64,000 bases of DNA. Source: Oenanthe sinensis. Lineage: Eukaryota; Streptophyta; Magnoliopsida; Apiales; Apiaceae. Shown one piece after another: positions 33,578-46,640 of this stretch (positions are counted from its first letter, which is position 1; every line of letters starts with the position of its first letter). The stretch spans positions 40,422,860 through 40,486,859 of the forward strand of contig CM053796.1 of assembly GCA_028671895.1 (NCBI GenBank), given 5' to 3'. The notes under the pieces are model-generated. The model ran no database searches and had not been told where the DNA came from. It saw only the letters and a list, made by a program, of their open reading frames with translations. The position numbers were made by a program, and so were the translations under genes.

Positions 33578-34679
33578 TTACTATTTAAATTTGTTTAAAT
33601 AAATTTATTTTTTAAATTCAAATTTAGATAATTTTATTTTATAAATTTTATTTAAATAAATTTATTTTATAAATTTAATTTAAATTAGTTTATTATTTAA
33701 ACTTAAAATTTTTTATTTTATAAATTTAATTTAAATAAATTTAATTTAAGTAAATTTATTATTTAAATTTATATGGATTTAATTTATAATCTAAAGTTAT
33801 TAAAAATCTTGGTCCATTTTTCCAAAGAGGTTTGTAGTTGGAAAATTTTTCGTTTTGACTCATAATTAATTCTCATAGCATATGACCCGGTTTCGAGGAA
33901 AGTGGTTATTTCATATTAATAGGTTTATTCCAGAGCATTCGGAATTTATTGTGAATGTTATGAATGTTTATGTTATAGTTCCAAAAACTGTTCAAATGTA
34001 AAGAAATGATATATTTATTAGTAGAGAACTCTGCTGAATTTTTCTTTGACTCTACTGATCATTCTAGTTTTTATACAATTGTACTTGTACAAAATGGATT
34101 TAAGAATCGTTAGAGGTCACAACTGAAGGAACATATGAGGTTAAAAGTAGCAAGACAATATCAGGGTTGTGTTACACAATTCAAAAAGCCTGAACAAACA
34201 AATGATGATAGAGACTATGTTGGGTTAAAAGCAGGAATGTCAAGCATTGGTAAGGTTACAATAAGGGAAAGCATTTGTTGGTGAAGTTAAATGCAAATTT
34301 GATTTTATCTGTGACAGTGATGAACCACATGAATATCTGGCATCAATGATCAACACTATAGATGAATCACTATGCACTCCAAAGGTACGCATTCTAACTA
34401 GTATCCCTTTGTCTAATTCAGAACTGTATGATTATTATGTTTTGAAATGTATTATATTCATGTAAGTATGTTAACATCTTAGGACTTAAATACTTGATTG
34501 ATTGCTAAGAATGAGATATGACATGCTAGGACTAATGAGTTAAAGTTAGTACATTTCATACTTGATTTTCAATGCAGTAAAATGAATATCTGGAATTAGA
34601 TAGGTTATTTTAGATGATTAGGTATATCCTGAACATTTGCTTGAACTTGATTTAAATCTTATGTGATTTAATAACTTTG
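33578..34679. other. Spacer with a coding-like, unrecognised stretch (34110-34384, +)
   Basis: 33578-33830 is extremely AT-rich low-complexity sequence. From about 34110 a frame reads KEHMRLKVARQYQGCVTQFK...DYVGLKAGMSSIGKVTI. After a one-base shift it continues EVKCKFDFICDSDEPHEYLA...DESLCTPK directly before GTACGC, a possible splice donor. Base composition is less AT-biased than the surroundings, so it may be an exon fragment of a host gene. I recognise no family. Confidence 0.3.
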
Positions 34680-35232
34680 CTAATGTTGTGAAAATTGCTA
34701 ATAGAGAAACACGTCATAGATCAGATATTTTCTATTTATTTTTATTGTGATAAATGACTTGTTAACTGTACGTGGAATTTGATTGTTAGGAATTTATTTC
34801 TTCCAATGAAATAAATATATAATACTCGGTAATTAATAGCAGTCGGACACATATTGCAGTGATTTCTCGGTCCAAATTTTTGTCCACTAGATAACTATCA
34901 AAATTTCCAGAAAGAATCACGTAGAAGAGCAAGAACAACCACTTGTTTATGAGACAGAGATATCTGGTTTACATATCAAATCGACCAAGTCAAGCTAGTT
35001 TAATTTTAGTGCATCACTTGAGATTCTTCTTCGTATTGGTCTCTGTCAGTTTTAAGAAGACAGCTCGTTGCTGACCCCAATGGATGCCTTCAAAACAGGG
35101 TCCCAATTATTGCAAATACATTTATTTATAACTAGCATAGAAAAACTTGTTCAACCATCAAATCAAGCTACAATTTCTTCTAATAAGTTAGCCTGCGAGT
35201 TATATAGGAGGAACTTAATGTAGTAGGTCCAA
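34680..35232. repeat. Module X, end of one unit and copy 2
   Basis: 34680-34795 matches the end of copy 1 (31673-31790), and 34806-35232 matches its beginning. The end of one unit therefore precedes the start of the next, as in a head-to-tail tandem. ORF MDAFKTGSQLL at 35080-35223. Confidence 0.65.
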
Positions 35233-35244
35233 AGTTATACCGGA

Positions 35245-36200
35245 GGTAAGATATTCTTTTTTTAATTTAAAAGGTTTCGAAATTCAAATTAATAAATATT
35301 TTAAATTGTTACAATAATATTACATAATTAAATTAAAATAATAAGAAGCAATTATATCCTATTATATAATATTATTATATAATAAGAATAAGATCTTATC
35401 TAAATACTATCGAAGGTCAAATGATCTATTTTTAACAACTACATAATATTATATACTAATTATTTACGAGTTATAATTATTATTAAGATTTCTAACAACT
35501 ATAATTTTCTTACCTCGCTTCAGATTATAACTCAAAATCTAACAGATATATTAGTAATATATAAATTTGAATTTAAAGAGTTATTTTGAAGTTAAATTAA
35601 AAAGAAAATTCATAATTATTATGCTACTTACACGGCAAACATTGTTTAAGCCATATTTTGAGTTTCAGAAGTAGGAATTTGACGATTTTACAGCTCACAC
35701 GAAGCTTACAAAATCATCTTTAATTCTGAGGTGGTCCAATATTCAAAATCCAACTGGAGCAATCTGTAATCTAGACTAGAAAAGACAATTATGAATTTTT
35801 ATCTGGGAATTATATTCCGTTTAGAAAACCTTTTTATAATTGATTTAAAATATTAAAATAATTTTCATATTAGATTTATATAAAGACATGTCATATATCA
35901 GACATTATTATGTATTATTATTATATTAGAGTAGATATAGTATTAGGGTTATACATATAGAGAGATGGAGGGATGCCGTGAATTTTCCTTTATGAGATAA
36001 ATGATTAAAGTTTTCTAAAAAAATATTTAATATATTATATAAGATATTAGGGTAATTTTATACGAAAAACCCAGAAACCATATTAATTCATTGGTTTGGA
36101 TCAAATTGAAAGAAATTAGGTTTTTTTTTAAAAATTAATTATTTAAAAAAAATTAATTATTAATTCCTGTACGTAGTCATATAACACAGTTCCGGAGCTA
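35245..36200. repeat. Module Y, copy 1
   Basis: Begins AAGATATTC then TTTTTTTAATTTAAAAGG and ends near CCGGAGCTAGTTTTTC. Recurs at 37640-38100 (partial), 38235-39125 (nearly complete, same end) and 39285-39415 (start only). No coding frame is conserved. Confidence 0.65.
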
Positions 36201-37615
36201 GTTTTTCTCCCTTTTTACCTCCTTTTACACATTCTTTTTCTCTTTTCTCCTTTTTTAATATTTAAATATATTATTATTTTAATAATAAGGAAGGAGGATA
36301 AGAAATATTGTTGGAGTGCATGTAGAAAAGTAATATCACTAGGATATAATGTGGTCGTTTGAGGTTCCTTAAACTTAAGATAAGTTACTTATTTCATATT
36401 TTGTTTTTACATATTTTCATTTTTTTTTTAAAGATAAATATTTATTTTAGAATTTTAAAACTAAATATTATTTTTAAAATAAAAAATAAATTACTTATTT
36501 TAAATTAAAGTACATATATATTTATTTTTTCTGAAAATAAGCCATTATTTTCATAATAAATGGGGAAACAAACTGGCCCAATATTTTATAAAGAAGTTCA
36601 GGAGCTGGTTGTACTTGCTATGAGACTAGTGAAACTGCTGCTCGATTTGTAAACGAAATAACACACAATTGTATCCAAAGATTAAAAGAACATACAATTG
36701 CTTGTTTTATATTATTTTGACTAATCCAAACACATGGAGATATTATCTATAGTTTTAGCTCAAATTTATACTACACTTTTTATTATTTTTTAATATTCAT
36801 ATTTTCTTTATTTTAATTATATGTCAAAAATAAAGAGATGTAATTTCTCTGGAACCCAGTAACAAGTAATAATATCTTGATTTCACACGTAGCAGTATTA
36901 AGTAAATATTTTGATAGTATCTATTTTAAAATAATTATTTTATTTTGATTTTTATTAATTAAATTTTGATAGGATATTATACATAATATATAAATAAATT
37001 TAAAAATTAGATTATTATAAAATATATTTTTCAGTTTTTAAAAATTATAAAAAAAATAATACTTAATTTACAATCAAAATTTAATCAATTTAATTACTTA
37101 AAAATCAAATCAGACACTTATTTTGAAGTTTTAAATATTATAATTACTAATTTGCATTAAATTTTTTAAAAATTCGATTTTTGGTCTTTCATATTACTAG
37201 TTCGCATATATTTTATTTTTTATTTATATATAATTTTTAAAAGATAATATATCATTAATTTATATCCCCCCACCTCTATTTATGTAAGTTGAACTTGCAA
37301 GTGTACACGAGAGAAACTGATGAAAATACTTTATTTTAAAATTTTAAAAGATTTGTTTTCTTTCGTTTATCCTATCACTGGAGTGACTTCTGGGGTCCAA
37401 ATTTTTGTGTTCACTTGATAACTATCAAAATTTCCAGGAAGAATCACGTAGAAGAGCAAGAACAACCACTTGTTTATGAGACAGAGTTATCAAATCGACC
37501 AAGTCAAGCTAGTTTAATTTTAGTGCATCACCGGAGATTCTTCATATTGGTCTTTGTCACGCAGCTCGTTTATATCGGAGGGACTTACTGTAGTAGGTCA
37601 AAAGTTGTGAAGTAG
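36201..37615. repeat. Spacer, then module Z copy 2 (36677-37390) and X copy 3 (37390-37615)
   Basis: 36201-36676 is AT-rich with nothing recognisable. Z copy 2 starts at ATTAAAAGAACATACAATTG, matching 29705. X copy 3 lacks the MDA ORF, deleted between CAGCTCGTT and TATATCGGAGG. Confidence 0.6.
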
Positions 37616-37639
37616 AAAAGGGTGTTAACAAATGTGTCA

Positions 37640-39415
37640 ATTCCTTCACTATTTATCGTTTAGTAATGACAGACTAAACCCTCCTCACATTCATCATCTT
37701 AGACGTTACATAGATCATATTTTGAGTCTGAGAAATAAGAATTGGACAATTTTACGGTTCACACGAAATTTACAAAATTATCAGAGGTGATCCAATATTC
37801 AAAATGCAACTGGAGCAGCCTATAATCAAGACTAGAAAACACATTTACGAATTTTTATTTGAGAATTTTATTTCGTTTAGAAAACTTTTTTATAATTAAT
37901 TTAAAATATTAAAATAATTTTTATATTAGATTTATATAAAGACATATCATATATCAGATACTATTATGTATTATTATTATATTAGAATATATATAATATT
38001 AAAGTTAACAGAGAGATAGAGGGATACCGTGAATTTTTTTTGGTGAGAAGGATGATTAAAGTTTTTCTTATTCAATTTTTTTAAAAAAAATATATTTAAC
38101 AGACTAAAACCCTCCTCAGATTCAACATCTTAGACGTTACATAGATCACCCATGTTCTTAGAAGCAGTCAGGCTGTCTACAACACTTGAACAAATAACAT
38201 AATGTGCATTGAAATTTAAATTAATAAATATGTGTAAGATGCAAATATTCTTTTTTTAATTTAAAAGGTTTTGAAATTCAAATTAATAAATATTTTAAAT
38301 TGTTACAATAATATTACATAATTAAATTAAAATAATAAGAAGCAATGATATCATATTATAAAATAAGAGTAAGATCTTATCCAAATAGTACTAAAGGTTA
38401 AATGATCTATTTTTAACAACTACATAATGTTATATACTAATTATTTACAAGTTATTATAACTCAAACTCTAACAGATATGTTAATAATATATAAATTTGA
38501 ATTTAAAGAGTTATTTTGGATTTAAATTAAAAAGAAAATTCATAATTATTATGTTATTTACACGACAGACATTATTTGGGGCCATCTTTTGAGTTTCAGA
38601 ATTGGACGATTTTACCACACGAAACTAACAAAATCATCTTTAATTTTGAGGTGATCCAATATCCAAAATCCAACCGGAGCTGCCTGTAATCTAAACTAGA
38701 AAAGACAGTTACGAATTTTTATCTGAGAATTCTATTACGTTTAGAAAACCTTTTTATAATTGATTTAAAATATTAAAATAATTTTCATATTAGATTTATA
38801 TAAAGACCTATCAGATATTATTATGTGTTATTATTATATTAGAGTAGATATAGTATTAGGGTTATACATAGAGATAGACCGTGAATTTTACTTTGTGAGA
38901 GGATGATTAAAGTTTTTCTTATCCAATTTTTTTAAAAAAATATTTAATATATTATATAAGATATTATGGTAACTTTATACTAAAAACCCAGAAACCATAT
39001 TAATTCATTGGTTTGGATCAAATTCAAAGAAATTGGATTTTTTTTAATTAATTATTAAAAAAATTATTATTATTAATTCCTGTACGTAGTCATATAACAC
39101 AGTTCCGGAGCTAGTTTTTCCAACAAATTTGTCAGCACAGCAATACATAAGGAACCCAGTCTTTCCTCCTCCGAACCAGCGTCAAAAGTGAACATTTTGT
39201 TTTTACACGACCTTGCAAAAACCACATTATCATCAAAAGGCGGCATGAGGGAAAGATCTACTGAATACTACTAACAAATATGTGTAAGATGCAAATAATT
39301 TTTTTTAAATTTTAAAAGTTTTGAAATTCAAATTAATAAATATTTTAAATTGTTACAATAATATAACATAATTAAATTAAAACAATGAGAAGCAATTAAC
39401 ATAATAATGTTTACT
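37640..39415. repeat. Module Y copies 2, 3 and 4
   Basis: Copy 2 (37640-38100) matches the middle of copy 1. Copy 3 (38235-39125) matches nearly all of it, including the shared end TGTACGTAGTCATATAACAC. Copy 4 (39285-39415) holds only the beginning. The dominant order over 29.7-39.4 kb is Z-X-Y, repeated. Confidence 0.65.
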
Positions 39416-39449
39416 TGATTAGAAACTATATGTCAAATAAAAAGAAGGG

Positions 39450-39830
39450 GTCTTTTCATAAATACTCATGTTTTAATTTTTTTTTGCAAAAATACTATCA
39501 TTTTTTAAAAATATTTGTAAAAATATATTTTGCAACTTTACAACCATGTTTGCAACTCAAATTTTAGAAAACATTTGCGAAAATACGTTCTACAACTTTG
39601 CAACCATATTTGTAACCTAATTTACAATCTAAAATGTAAGTTAAAATGAAACTTAAAATGCAACCTAAATTAGTTACATAGTTCAAATTAAATGCAAACT
39701 AAAATGTAAACTCCGTATTTTTACAAATATTTTCAGAATAAAATAATATTTTTATAAATCTTTTCAGAAGTTGGTAAAATTGTAAATAATTTCACAGAAA
39801 GTAGTATTTTTGTTAAATTCCCTAAAAAGG
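39450..39830. mobile_element. Possible MITE
   Basis: Left GGGTCTTTTCATAAATACT and right (reverse complement) GGGAATTTAACAAAAATACT form loose inverted ends around an AT-rich, repetitive body (AAAATGTAA/AAAATGCAA words). No convincing target duplication, so class is unassigned. Confidence 0.3.
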
Positions 39831-40984
39831 AAGCTCAGAAACTGACTTTTAAAAATTATTTATTAAAAAACACAATACAAACTAGTTAATATATTTCATA
39901 AAAATTGCAACCCAGTGTGGAATTATTCCAAACTAGCTTATTAATTATGGCAAAGCAGGGGAAAACAAGTGGGATGTGAAGTGACCAAGTTCTCCTCCTC
40001 CTATTTGATACTGTAGTAATTAATTATTCCACCAACCATTTATAACCCATAAAAACGACCAAGCTACGTGTATAGATCGATGAAAACGACCAAAATGATT
40101 AAAATATTTCATTTTAAAAATTTTCGATATTAAAATTGTTAAATCGGGAAGAAGATGTGTTTTCTAAATTTTGCTTCCGGGATATTCTTTTCTTCTCAAT
40201 TCAAGTGGCTTGTTTAATTTTTTCATAGTTAAATTAACTTAATTTTGATAAAAAATTATGTATATTAGACAATTATAAAATATTAAAAAATATATTATTG
40301 AAAATATATAATCTACTTCAAAAATAAGAAAATATATAATCAATCTACTTTAAAATATAATTTTTAATTTTCTAAAATCACGAAAAAATAATTATTAATA
40401 TATGATGCGTTTTATTTAATTTATGAGCGCAAGCGCACGGTCATATTAATACACTTATCAACTAATCATGCAAAATAAATCTACGAAAATGTGTACTTAT
40501 CCTTGTTAATACACTTTGAGACGAGGTAATATACAAAAGATTTTTTTGAATTTTTTTAATATCTATTTTTTTTGAATTTTTTAACATTAAGAACACCCTC
40601 ACACTTAAGTGGTTCATTGTCCTCGATGAATAATATATATACATACATATATATATACATACATATATATATATATATAAACTAAAAGAGTCCTAAAAAG
40701 AAATACAAAAAATAAAGAAAGAAAAAGAAAAAAACAATGCCTCTGTTTTTTCTCCTTTTTTTTCAATTTTTTACTCCAAATAAATTATTTATTCCTGAAG
40801 CACTTCAAATAAAATTATCAAGGAATCTTGTGAGAGTAAAAATAATAAAAAAATGATCTAGCCTTCTAAAAAATACAAAAATATATAATATAGGTCCTTA
40901 AAAAATACAATGTAATAAAAAAATGATCTACCTTTCTAAAAAAATACAAAAATATATAATATAAATAAAAAATATAAAAATTTA
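39831..40984. other. AT-rich spacer, no gene seen
   Basis: Low-complexity AT-rich DNA. The part from about 40560 upward probably belongs to the Ty3/Gypsy debris that follows. A (TA/CA)-rich run lies at 40630-40680. Confidence 0.5.
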
Positions 40985-41508
40985 TAATAATAATTTACCT
41001 TGAGTTGTCTTCCAAGAAGCGCTCTTTTAGAGCACGAGCTTGACTTCTTACCTCGAATTATTCCAGTTAAATAATTAAAAGTAGAAATATCCACTTTTTG
41101 AACCAAAAACTCACCATTACGAATAAAATCAATAACATCCGTAGTTGTTTTTACCCTACAGTAAATTTTCAAATAAGCATCGACAAATTTAAACGTTACG
41201 TCAATAATCAATAATTGAGCAAGTACTTGTGCAATTTTTGAAAATTTTGTGATAAAACAACGATAAAATTCACAGCCTAGAAAATGTGGAACTCCCTCGA
41301 CATTCACATGAGGTGGAGGCTCAAGTGGTGGTTTTTCAACACTCTTCATCTTTTCAGGAGCCATTAGAACATCTTGGCTTATCGCATCATTGATTAATGA
41401 GATACTTTCGACTTCTCTCTGTTCTTGAGTTTGAGACATAAGAGCCACTTTGAATGCATTACCAAGTAAGTTTTGAGAAAGATCATCTTGGACAAGTCTT
41501 TTCATCAT
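40985..41508 (-). pseudogene. Ty3/Gypsy pol fragment (Athila/Tat-like), degenerate
   Basis: A minus-strand open frame contains HVNVEGVPHFLGCEFYRCFI and TKFSKIAQVLAQLL...FKFVDAYLK. These correspond to the end of a Gypsy reverse transcriptase (the usual GIRSFLGHAGFYRRFI...FSKIA.PL..LL.KD..F.F...C). It is then joined abruptly to sequence encoding the KSKRALLGRQ-like end typical of Athila/Tat polyproteins. The intervening RNase H and integrase are missing, so this is a deleted relic. Lineage is a by-eye guess. Confidence 0.5.
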
Positions 41509-41526
41509 GTCAACTTTGAGATATGT

Positions 41527-43206
41527 TGTAACGACCGGGAAAATTACATATATTTTATAATATTTAAATATGTTTTTATTATAATTTATTGTGTTTTAGT
41601 TTATTTTTAATGCAATTATTTGTGTTTGGTTTTTTAATAAATAGAAAAATTACTTGTTACGTGTTATGTGACTTATGTGTAGCCTGAAGTATTTTATTAT
41701 ATTTTGCTGTAATTTTTCTTTCATTAGAATAAAATTGTTTTTATTTGTGATTATCGAACTCAAACTCTGTAGAGGACTAGAGACCTTGTTTTTTTTGTTC
41801 TTTTATTTTTATGGAAATGATAAAATCCTCAAAATAAAATTTATTTTATTATTTTTGGACCATTCATAATTTTTGGGGAATTTTGACATATATATTATAA
41901 TTATTCAAAAATATTTATTTTTATATTTTATCCCATAAATATTATTTTTGGGCTTTTTATTCTAATTGTGGAGTAATTTATCTTTTAATCAAATTAAGCC
42001 CCTAAATTTTCTAAAAATATAAATAGTTTTTATTAATAATAATTTAATCAAAATCAGATTAACACACTTGTTAATTTGGGGGAAAGTCTGGGAATTAGGG
42101 TTTGTGTCTTGGAATGATTCAATTGAAGCAGTGTGATTTTGGTGTTTGTTTTGGGTGTTCGTGTTGTCGAATTGAAGCTTAAGAATGTAACGAACACATG
42201 AGAATTGACTTGGATTGGGCTGGCCCTATTATCACAACTTGGGCCATTAACCAGTTCAGAATTTTAAGCCCAAGCAGAGCCCATTAAGCTTGCCTATATC
42301 CTGCTTACCTTGTGTTCAATGCGGGTTATCGAAGAAGAACGACTGTCTTTCATTTTGGCTTTACATTTCAGTACTCTTAATTTCAGTCATTTCAATTCCT
42401 GTAATTTCCATTCAGTACTTGTATTTCAATTCCGGTTTATCAATTCTAGTTCTTCTCAAACATGTTTTCCCCAAGTTATGTTTCGATCGATTATTCTCCT
42501 TGTGTTGATGGTCCATTATATGGTTATAATTCGGGTGTTAACCAAGAGGTTGGTTACAAAGAACTGGGCTATCTAGTGGTGTACTCAGTTTCAACTGATA
42601 ATTTGTATTTTGAAATTGTGTTCTTAGCTGCCTTCTTGGGTGATTTTTAATTCCTGAATCGTTGTGTGGTTGCTTGTTTGATAATCATGAGTAGTCAGAT
42701 TTTAACAAGAGCATGCTAATGGTAATTTTATTTGATTTTTCTGAGTTTGTTTTCCATTGGCCGGATTTGGCTCTGTTCGCCGGAATCTGAGTTCTACAGC
42801 TCGGTTCTTAATTCTGTTGGCTTAGTTATGTTCTTTGTGTACTCAGTAACTTATGGGCATCAATTTTTGCGTGTTCTGAGTTATCTTGCAGTCGCCGGAA
42901 AACTCTTCCAGTTGTCTTCTTCGTTTCATTCCGGCCTGTTCATGGTGTGGGTGTGTGAATAACTTATATGTATATGTTTGTAGTGTCTGTAGCTCGGTTT
43001 TGGTATGTATTTGCTCGAGTTTTTCTCCTGGGGCTGAGTTTTTGGGTCACCGGATTTCTTGTTCGATCGGAAATCTTGTTACAGGCCTTGATTGTGGGTT
43101 TATCTTCTCTGATTAGTTTGCCAAGACAAATTTTTTGATGAAAGCAAAATATGCCGGTATTTATCCACTATTTTAACTTCTCAAGTTGATTTTCTTCGAG
43201 GGATTC
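41527..43206 (+). other. Possible Gypsy LTR start at 41527 and unresolved gene-like sequence
   Basis: TGTAACGACCGGGAAAATTA is the kind of terminus seen in Tekay/Del-type LTRs and interrupts the Gypsy relic to its left. A stretch with AATTAGGGTTTGTG (42095) could be a transcribed leader. I could not locate the other end or a target duplication. GTGACA at 43207-43212 is a candidate end, but flanks do not match. Open frames at 42290-43116 look accidental. Confidence 0.3.
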
Positions 43207-43207
43207 T

Positions 43208-43460
43208 GTGACACCAAATATACAGGCTAAGTTAGCTCTCAAAACAAGGACTCAGCTATTAGCTGAGGATTCTCTGTTGAAGACTCTCTTAATTACCGTC
43301 ATTACCACCAGTAAAGAACCTGATCTATGTGATGCCAGTGATGATTATGTTGCAAGTATCTGTCATCATTTTGCAATCTTATTACACATAGAAAATGATT
43401 CATCTAAAAGTTCAAGTGCGACATTGGACCAGAGCATTGCTAATAAAAATATTACATGTT
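43208..43460 (+). pseudogene. Host exon fragment, tentatively TRA1/TRRAP-like
   Basis: After a plausible acceptor (AATATACAG, exon from 43229) a frame reads AKLALKTRTQLLAEDSLLKT, LLITVITTSKEPDLCDASDD and YVASICHHFAILLHIENDSS. The EPDL..DDYV..ICRHFAI pattern recalls the plant TRA1/TRRAP HEAT-repeat region just before its NLKELDPL block. I hold this from memory of the family, not from a search. The frame decays after SSKSSSATLDQ into a short AT-rich duplication (ATTGCTAATAAAAATATTAC, twice). No other exon is seen, so it is an isolated fragment, perhaps captured by a transposon. Confidence 0.35.
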
Positions 43461-43574
43461 TTATTCCATTGCTAATAAAAATATTACATGTAATACATGC
43501 TAAAATAATATAACTTAAGCAAATATATCTCTCGACAAATTTATATATCTTAAGCAAATATTTGCTAAAATATT

Positions 43575-45164
43575 ATTCCTTTTAGCAAATTTTTTAGAAA
43601 ATCATGTTTTATTGACTTTATTTGTTGAATGGTTATTTATGTTGAGTAAAATTTTAACTAATAATATAATTACCATTATTCACCCTTCTTTTTAGGTAAA
43701 ATTTTAAATTATTGTTTCATATCATTTTAATTATTCATTTTAACTATTATTAATGTTCTAACGGTTAGTTATAAGTCTTCCATATATATTATCTCCCCTT
43801 AAATTTCTCTAACTTTTCTTGTGATCTCGTTTAGTTTAATAAATTTTAATAAATTATTATTTTATCTAATCATTTTAACTATTAATTAGAAATGTTTTAA
43901 AAAAAAAAACTATTAATTAAAAATAGTAAGATCTTTGGCATAAGGAGGAGTTGATCCGCCTTTCTTTTATTTGACTGATGGGTCAACAAACAGTTAATTA
44001 TAACAAAAGATATTGTACTTAAAAATGCTCTTACTAATTAAAAGTAGTTGAAATATTTAAATACACAAGAGAATTAATTGACTGCATTACTATATTTTCT
44101 ATAGCCTTCAAATAAGTATGCTCCCTGTCACTAACAAAATAGAAACCACTAGTACTACTTATATTTACGCGTACGAAAATAAAAAATAGATCAATTAAGT
44201 GCAACTAACCAACTACTAATGACATCTGAAAGCATAGTACTGTTTTCGTGAGAGAGTGAAGATCATTAAGAAGAAGTGATCAAGTGTGTATATACGTGTG
44301 TCTCGTGGGAAATAGAAAATTGTTGAGACGCTAATTTTTAGATTAAAGTAGGGGCATTGACAATTAGTTCCAATTTTATATTCAAGAACCCCATCCGACG
44401 TCAGCAAACAATGTCACCTCTATTATCGGAATATTGTATTCTCTAGAAACGATGATCATTATTGAATAAAATCGAGTCCCAACTAATCAAAATTATCGGA
44501 CTAAGAAAATTATTGAAAAACAATGACAGATCCAGTAATGAGGAAGCTTATGAGAATATTTGTACATCCATTCAAAATGAAATTAAACACACTCTAAACG
44601 CGAGATAAAGAAAAAAGTGATTAGGAATGCTAAATGTAAGGATTCCTCATTATTCATGATCCTTTGGAAAGAACTTGTGAAGTATTGGAGTAGTTATTCG
44701 GTGAGTCAAATCAATTTTCAACAAATAGTGTCGTTAATTTACTAACCAAAGACAAGCAATTGGGTATATGTGAGACCAGTTTTATTCGGTGTAATATTTC
44801 ATAAATAATTTTAAAACGAACCTTACTTATACTTCATTAAATGTAATTTTTGTTTTTAATGTAAAATACGGATTATATATAATATTTACAAAAAAATTAA
44901 TACTTAAAAATTAAACAAAAAATCTGATTTTGAATTTAATTCTACTATAGAATTGTTCGGGACGATTTGATTTTACATTAGAATCAATATGGATTATTTT
45001 TTCATTATTATAAGTGATTGTCAATCATTTTTAAAAAAAAATGTGTAACTTTGTTTTTGATTTATTTATATATGTATTTGATGAATAAATTAAAAAATAT
45101 ATGTATCTTATGTATATATATATGGTGGTTCTTGAACTCTATATAAAAATTGCTCCCTAAAATG

Positions 45165-45213
<49 letters not shown>

Positions 45214-46640
45214 TTATTCTAGAGAAACACCGGAAGAGAATCCTTTGGTCGTAGAATTTTATAGATAACTCTAAAATTAATCATATTTATAATTCATAAA
45301 ATAAAAAAAATTGATTCTAATATAAAATATTAACCATATGTAATCTTAATTAAAAATAATAATACTTAAAAAATAAGTGAAAATTTGATTTTTAAATCAT
45401 TTTGGACAATTTGATTATAATGTAGAAATATTTTAAATTATTTCTTTATTATTATGAGTGATATTTAATATTTTTTCAAATAAAAAATTATATAACTTCA
45501 TTTTTAATTTATTTGTACTTTCTAAAATACTATTTGTATATATATATATGTATGTGTATATATATATCGTGCATTATATTTTATAATAATTTTATAATAT
45601 ATTATTCAAAAAACAAATTACAAAACAGATCTATAATTAATATTTCATATAACTTTTACTTATATTAAACTTCTAAATAGTTATCTAAAACCACTAATAA
45701 TGGATCGATCGAATTAGAGTACATATTAGAAAAAATATATCAGTATATACAAAATGTTAAAGGTTGAATTCGAACAGCTCAGGAGTTCAGATATATTTGA
45801 CGGGAGTGTATGTATTGTAAAGCTTTTAATTTTTTGTTACAATTAAATGTAGGCGGGTTGTGACTTGTGAGTAAGCTGTGTTATGAACCGACGCAAAACT
45901 TAAATAAATTTCCTTTGAATTTTTAATCAGACAAATTCTTATATATGCCTGTTTTATTCACTTCCGCTTCATGGTTTGTACTTAAATAAAAATATCAAGT
46001 TGCCTCAAAAAATAATATTAAGTATTTTTGCAATTAAAATTTTATATTAAACATATATATTTATAATTCCCCAAATTTTTTACCATATTTTTAGTATAAC
46101 AACTTATTAAAGTACTACGATCCCTAATTATTATTTATTTTGTTAATCAATTAGAAAACAATTTTAATTAGCTAAAAAAAATTAAAAACATTTTTTTAGG
46201 AATTTATTATTTTTATATGCTGTGTTGCTAGTTCAAAGTTATAAAGTAGTTGAATATATATGTAAATAGACAAGAGAAATTAATTGACTCCATTACTCAA
46301 TGTTGTAAAAAGCGGAAATCGAAATTAGACGGTAGAGGGACAGAACATGGATTAATTGGATGAATGAGAATAATTAACTGAATAATCAAGAATTTAATCA
46401 GTTGAATGAGTTACCGGACATGAATTAATAGGTGATTAATCGTGATTAATTACTGATTTTTAGAATAATAACATTATATATAGTATAGCCAAATAAGTAC
46501 GCTCCACTATCACTAACAATATAGAAACTACTAGTACTTGTTAACTCTAACAAAAAGACATAGACAAATAAATTAGTTAAGTGCAACTAGCCAACTACTA
46601 ATAAAATGTGAAATGCATATATAGTATTCGCTTGGTCTCG
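43575..46640. repeat. Second copy of the 7.7-9.25 kb spacer, rearranged
   Basis: Block A at 43575-43832, B at 44167-44292, C at about 44740-46140, and a further diverged B at 46480-46630 (CACTAACA, GTGCAACTAGCCAACTAC). In the first copy the order is C-A-B and A abuts B directly, while here 335 bp separate A and B. Another short block, GGGGCATTGACAATTAGTTC at 44351, is shared with 56954. No PLAC8 exon was found here. A (TA)n tract lies at 45169-45211. Confidence 0.65.
45169..45211. repeat. (TA)n microsatellite
   Basis: About 21 TA units, uninterrupted. Confidence 0.9.

Noticed and set aside
40462..40680. Minus-strand ORF and ATACAT-rich run near 40.6 kb
   Set aside because: Low-complexity AT-rich sequence without conserved motifs.
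41527..43212. Complete Gypsy solo LTR from TGTAACGACC to TGTGACA
   Set aside because: No matching 5-bp duplication (TATGT left, CCAAA right) and the proposed end falls beside an exon-like fragment; kept only as a possible LTR start.
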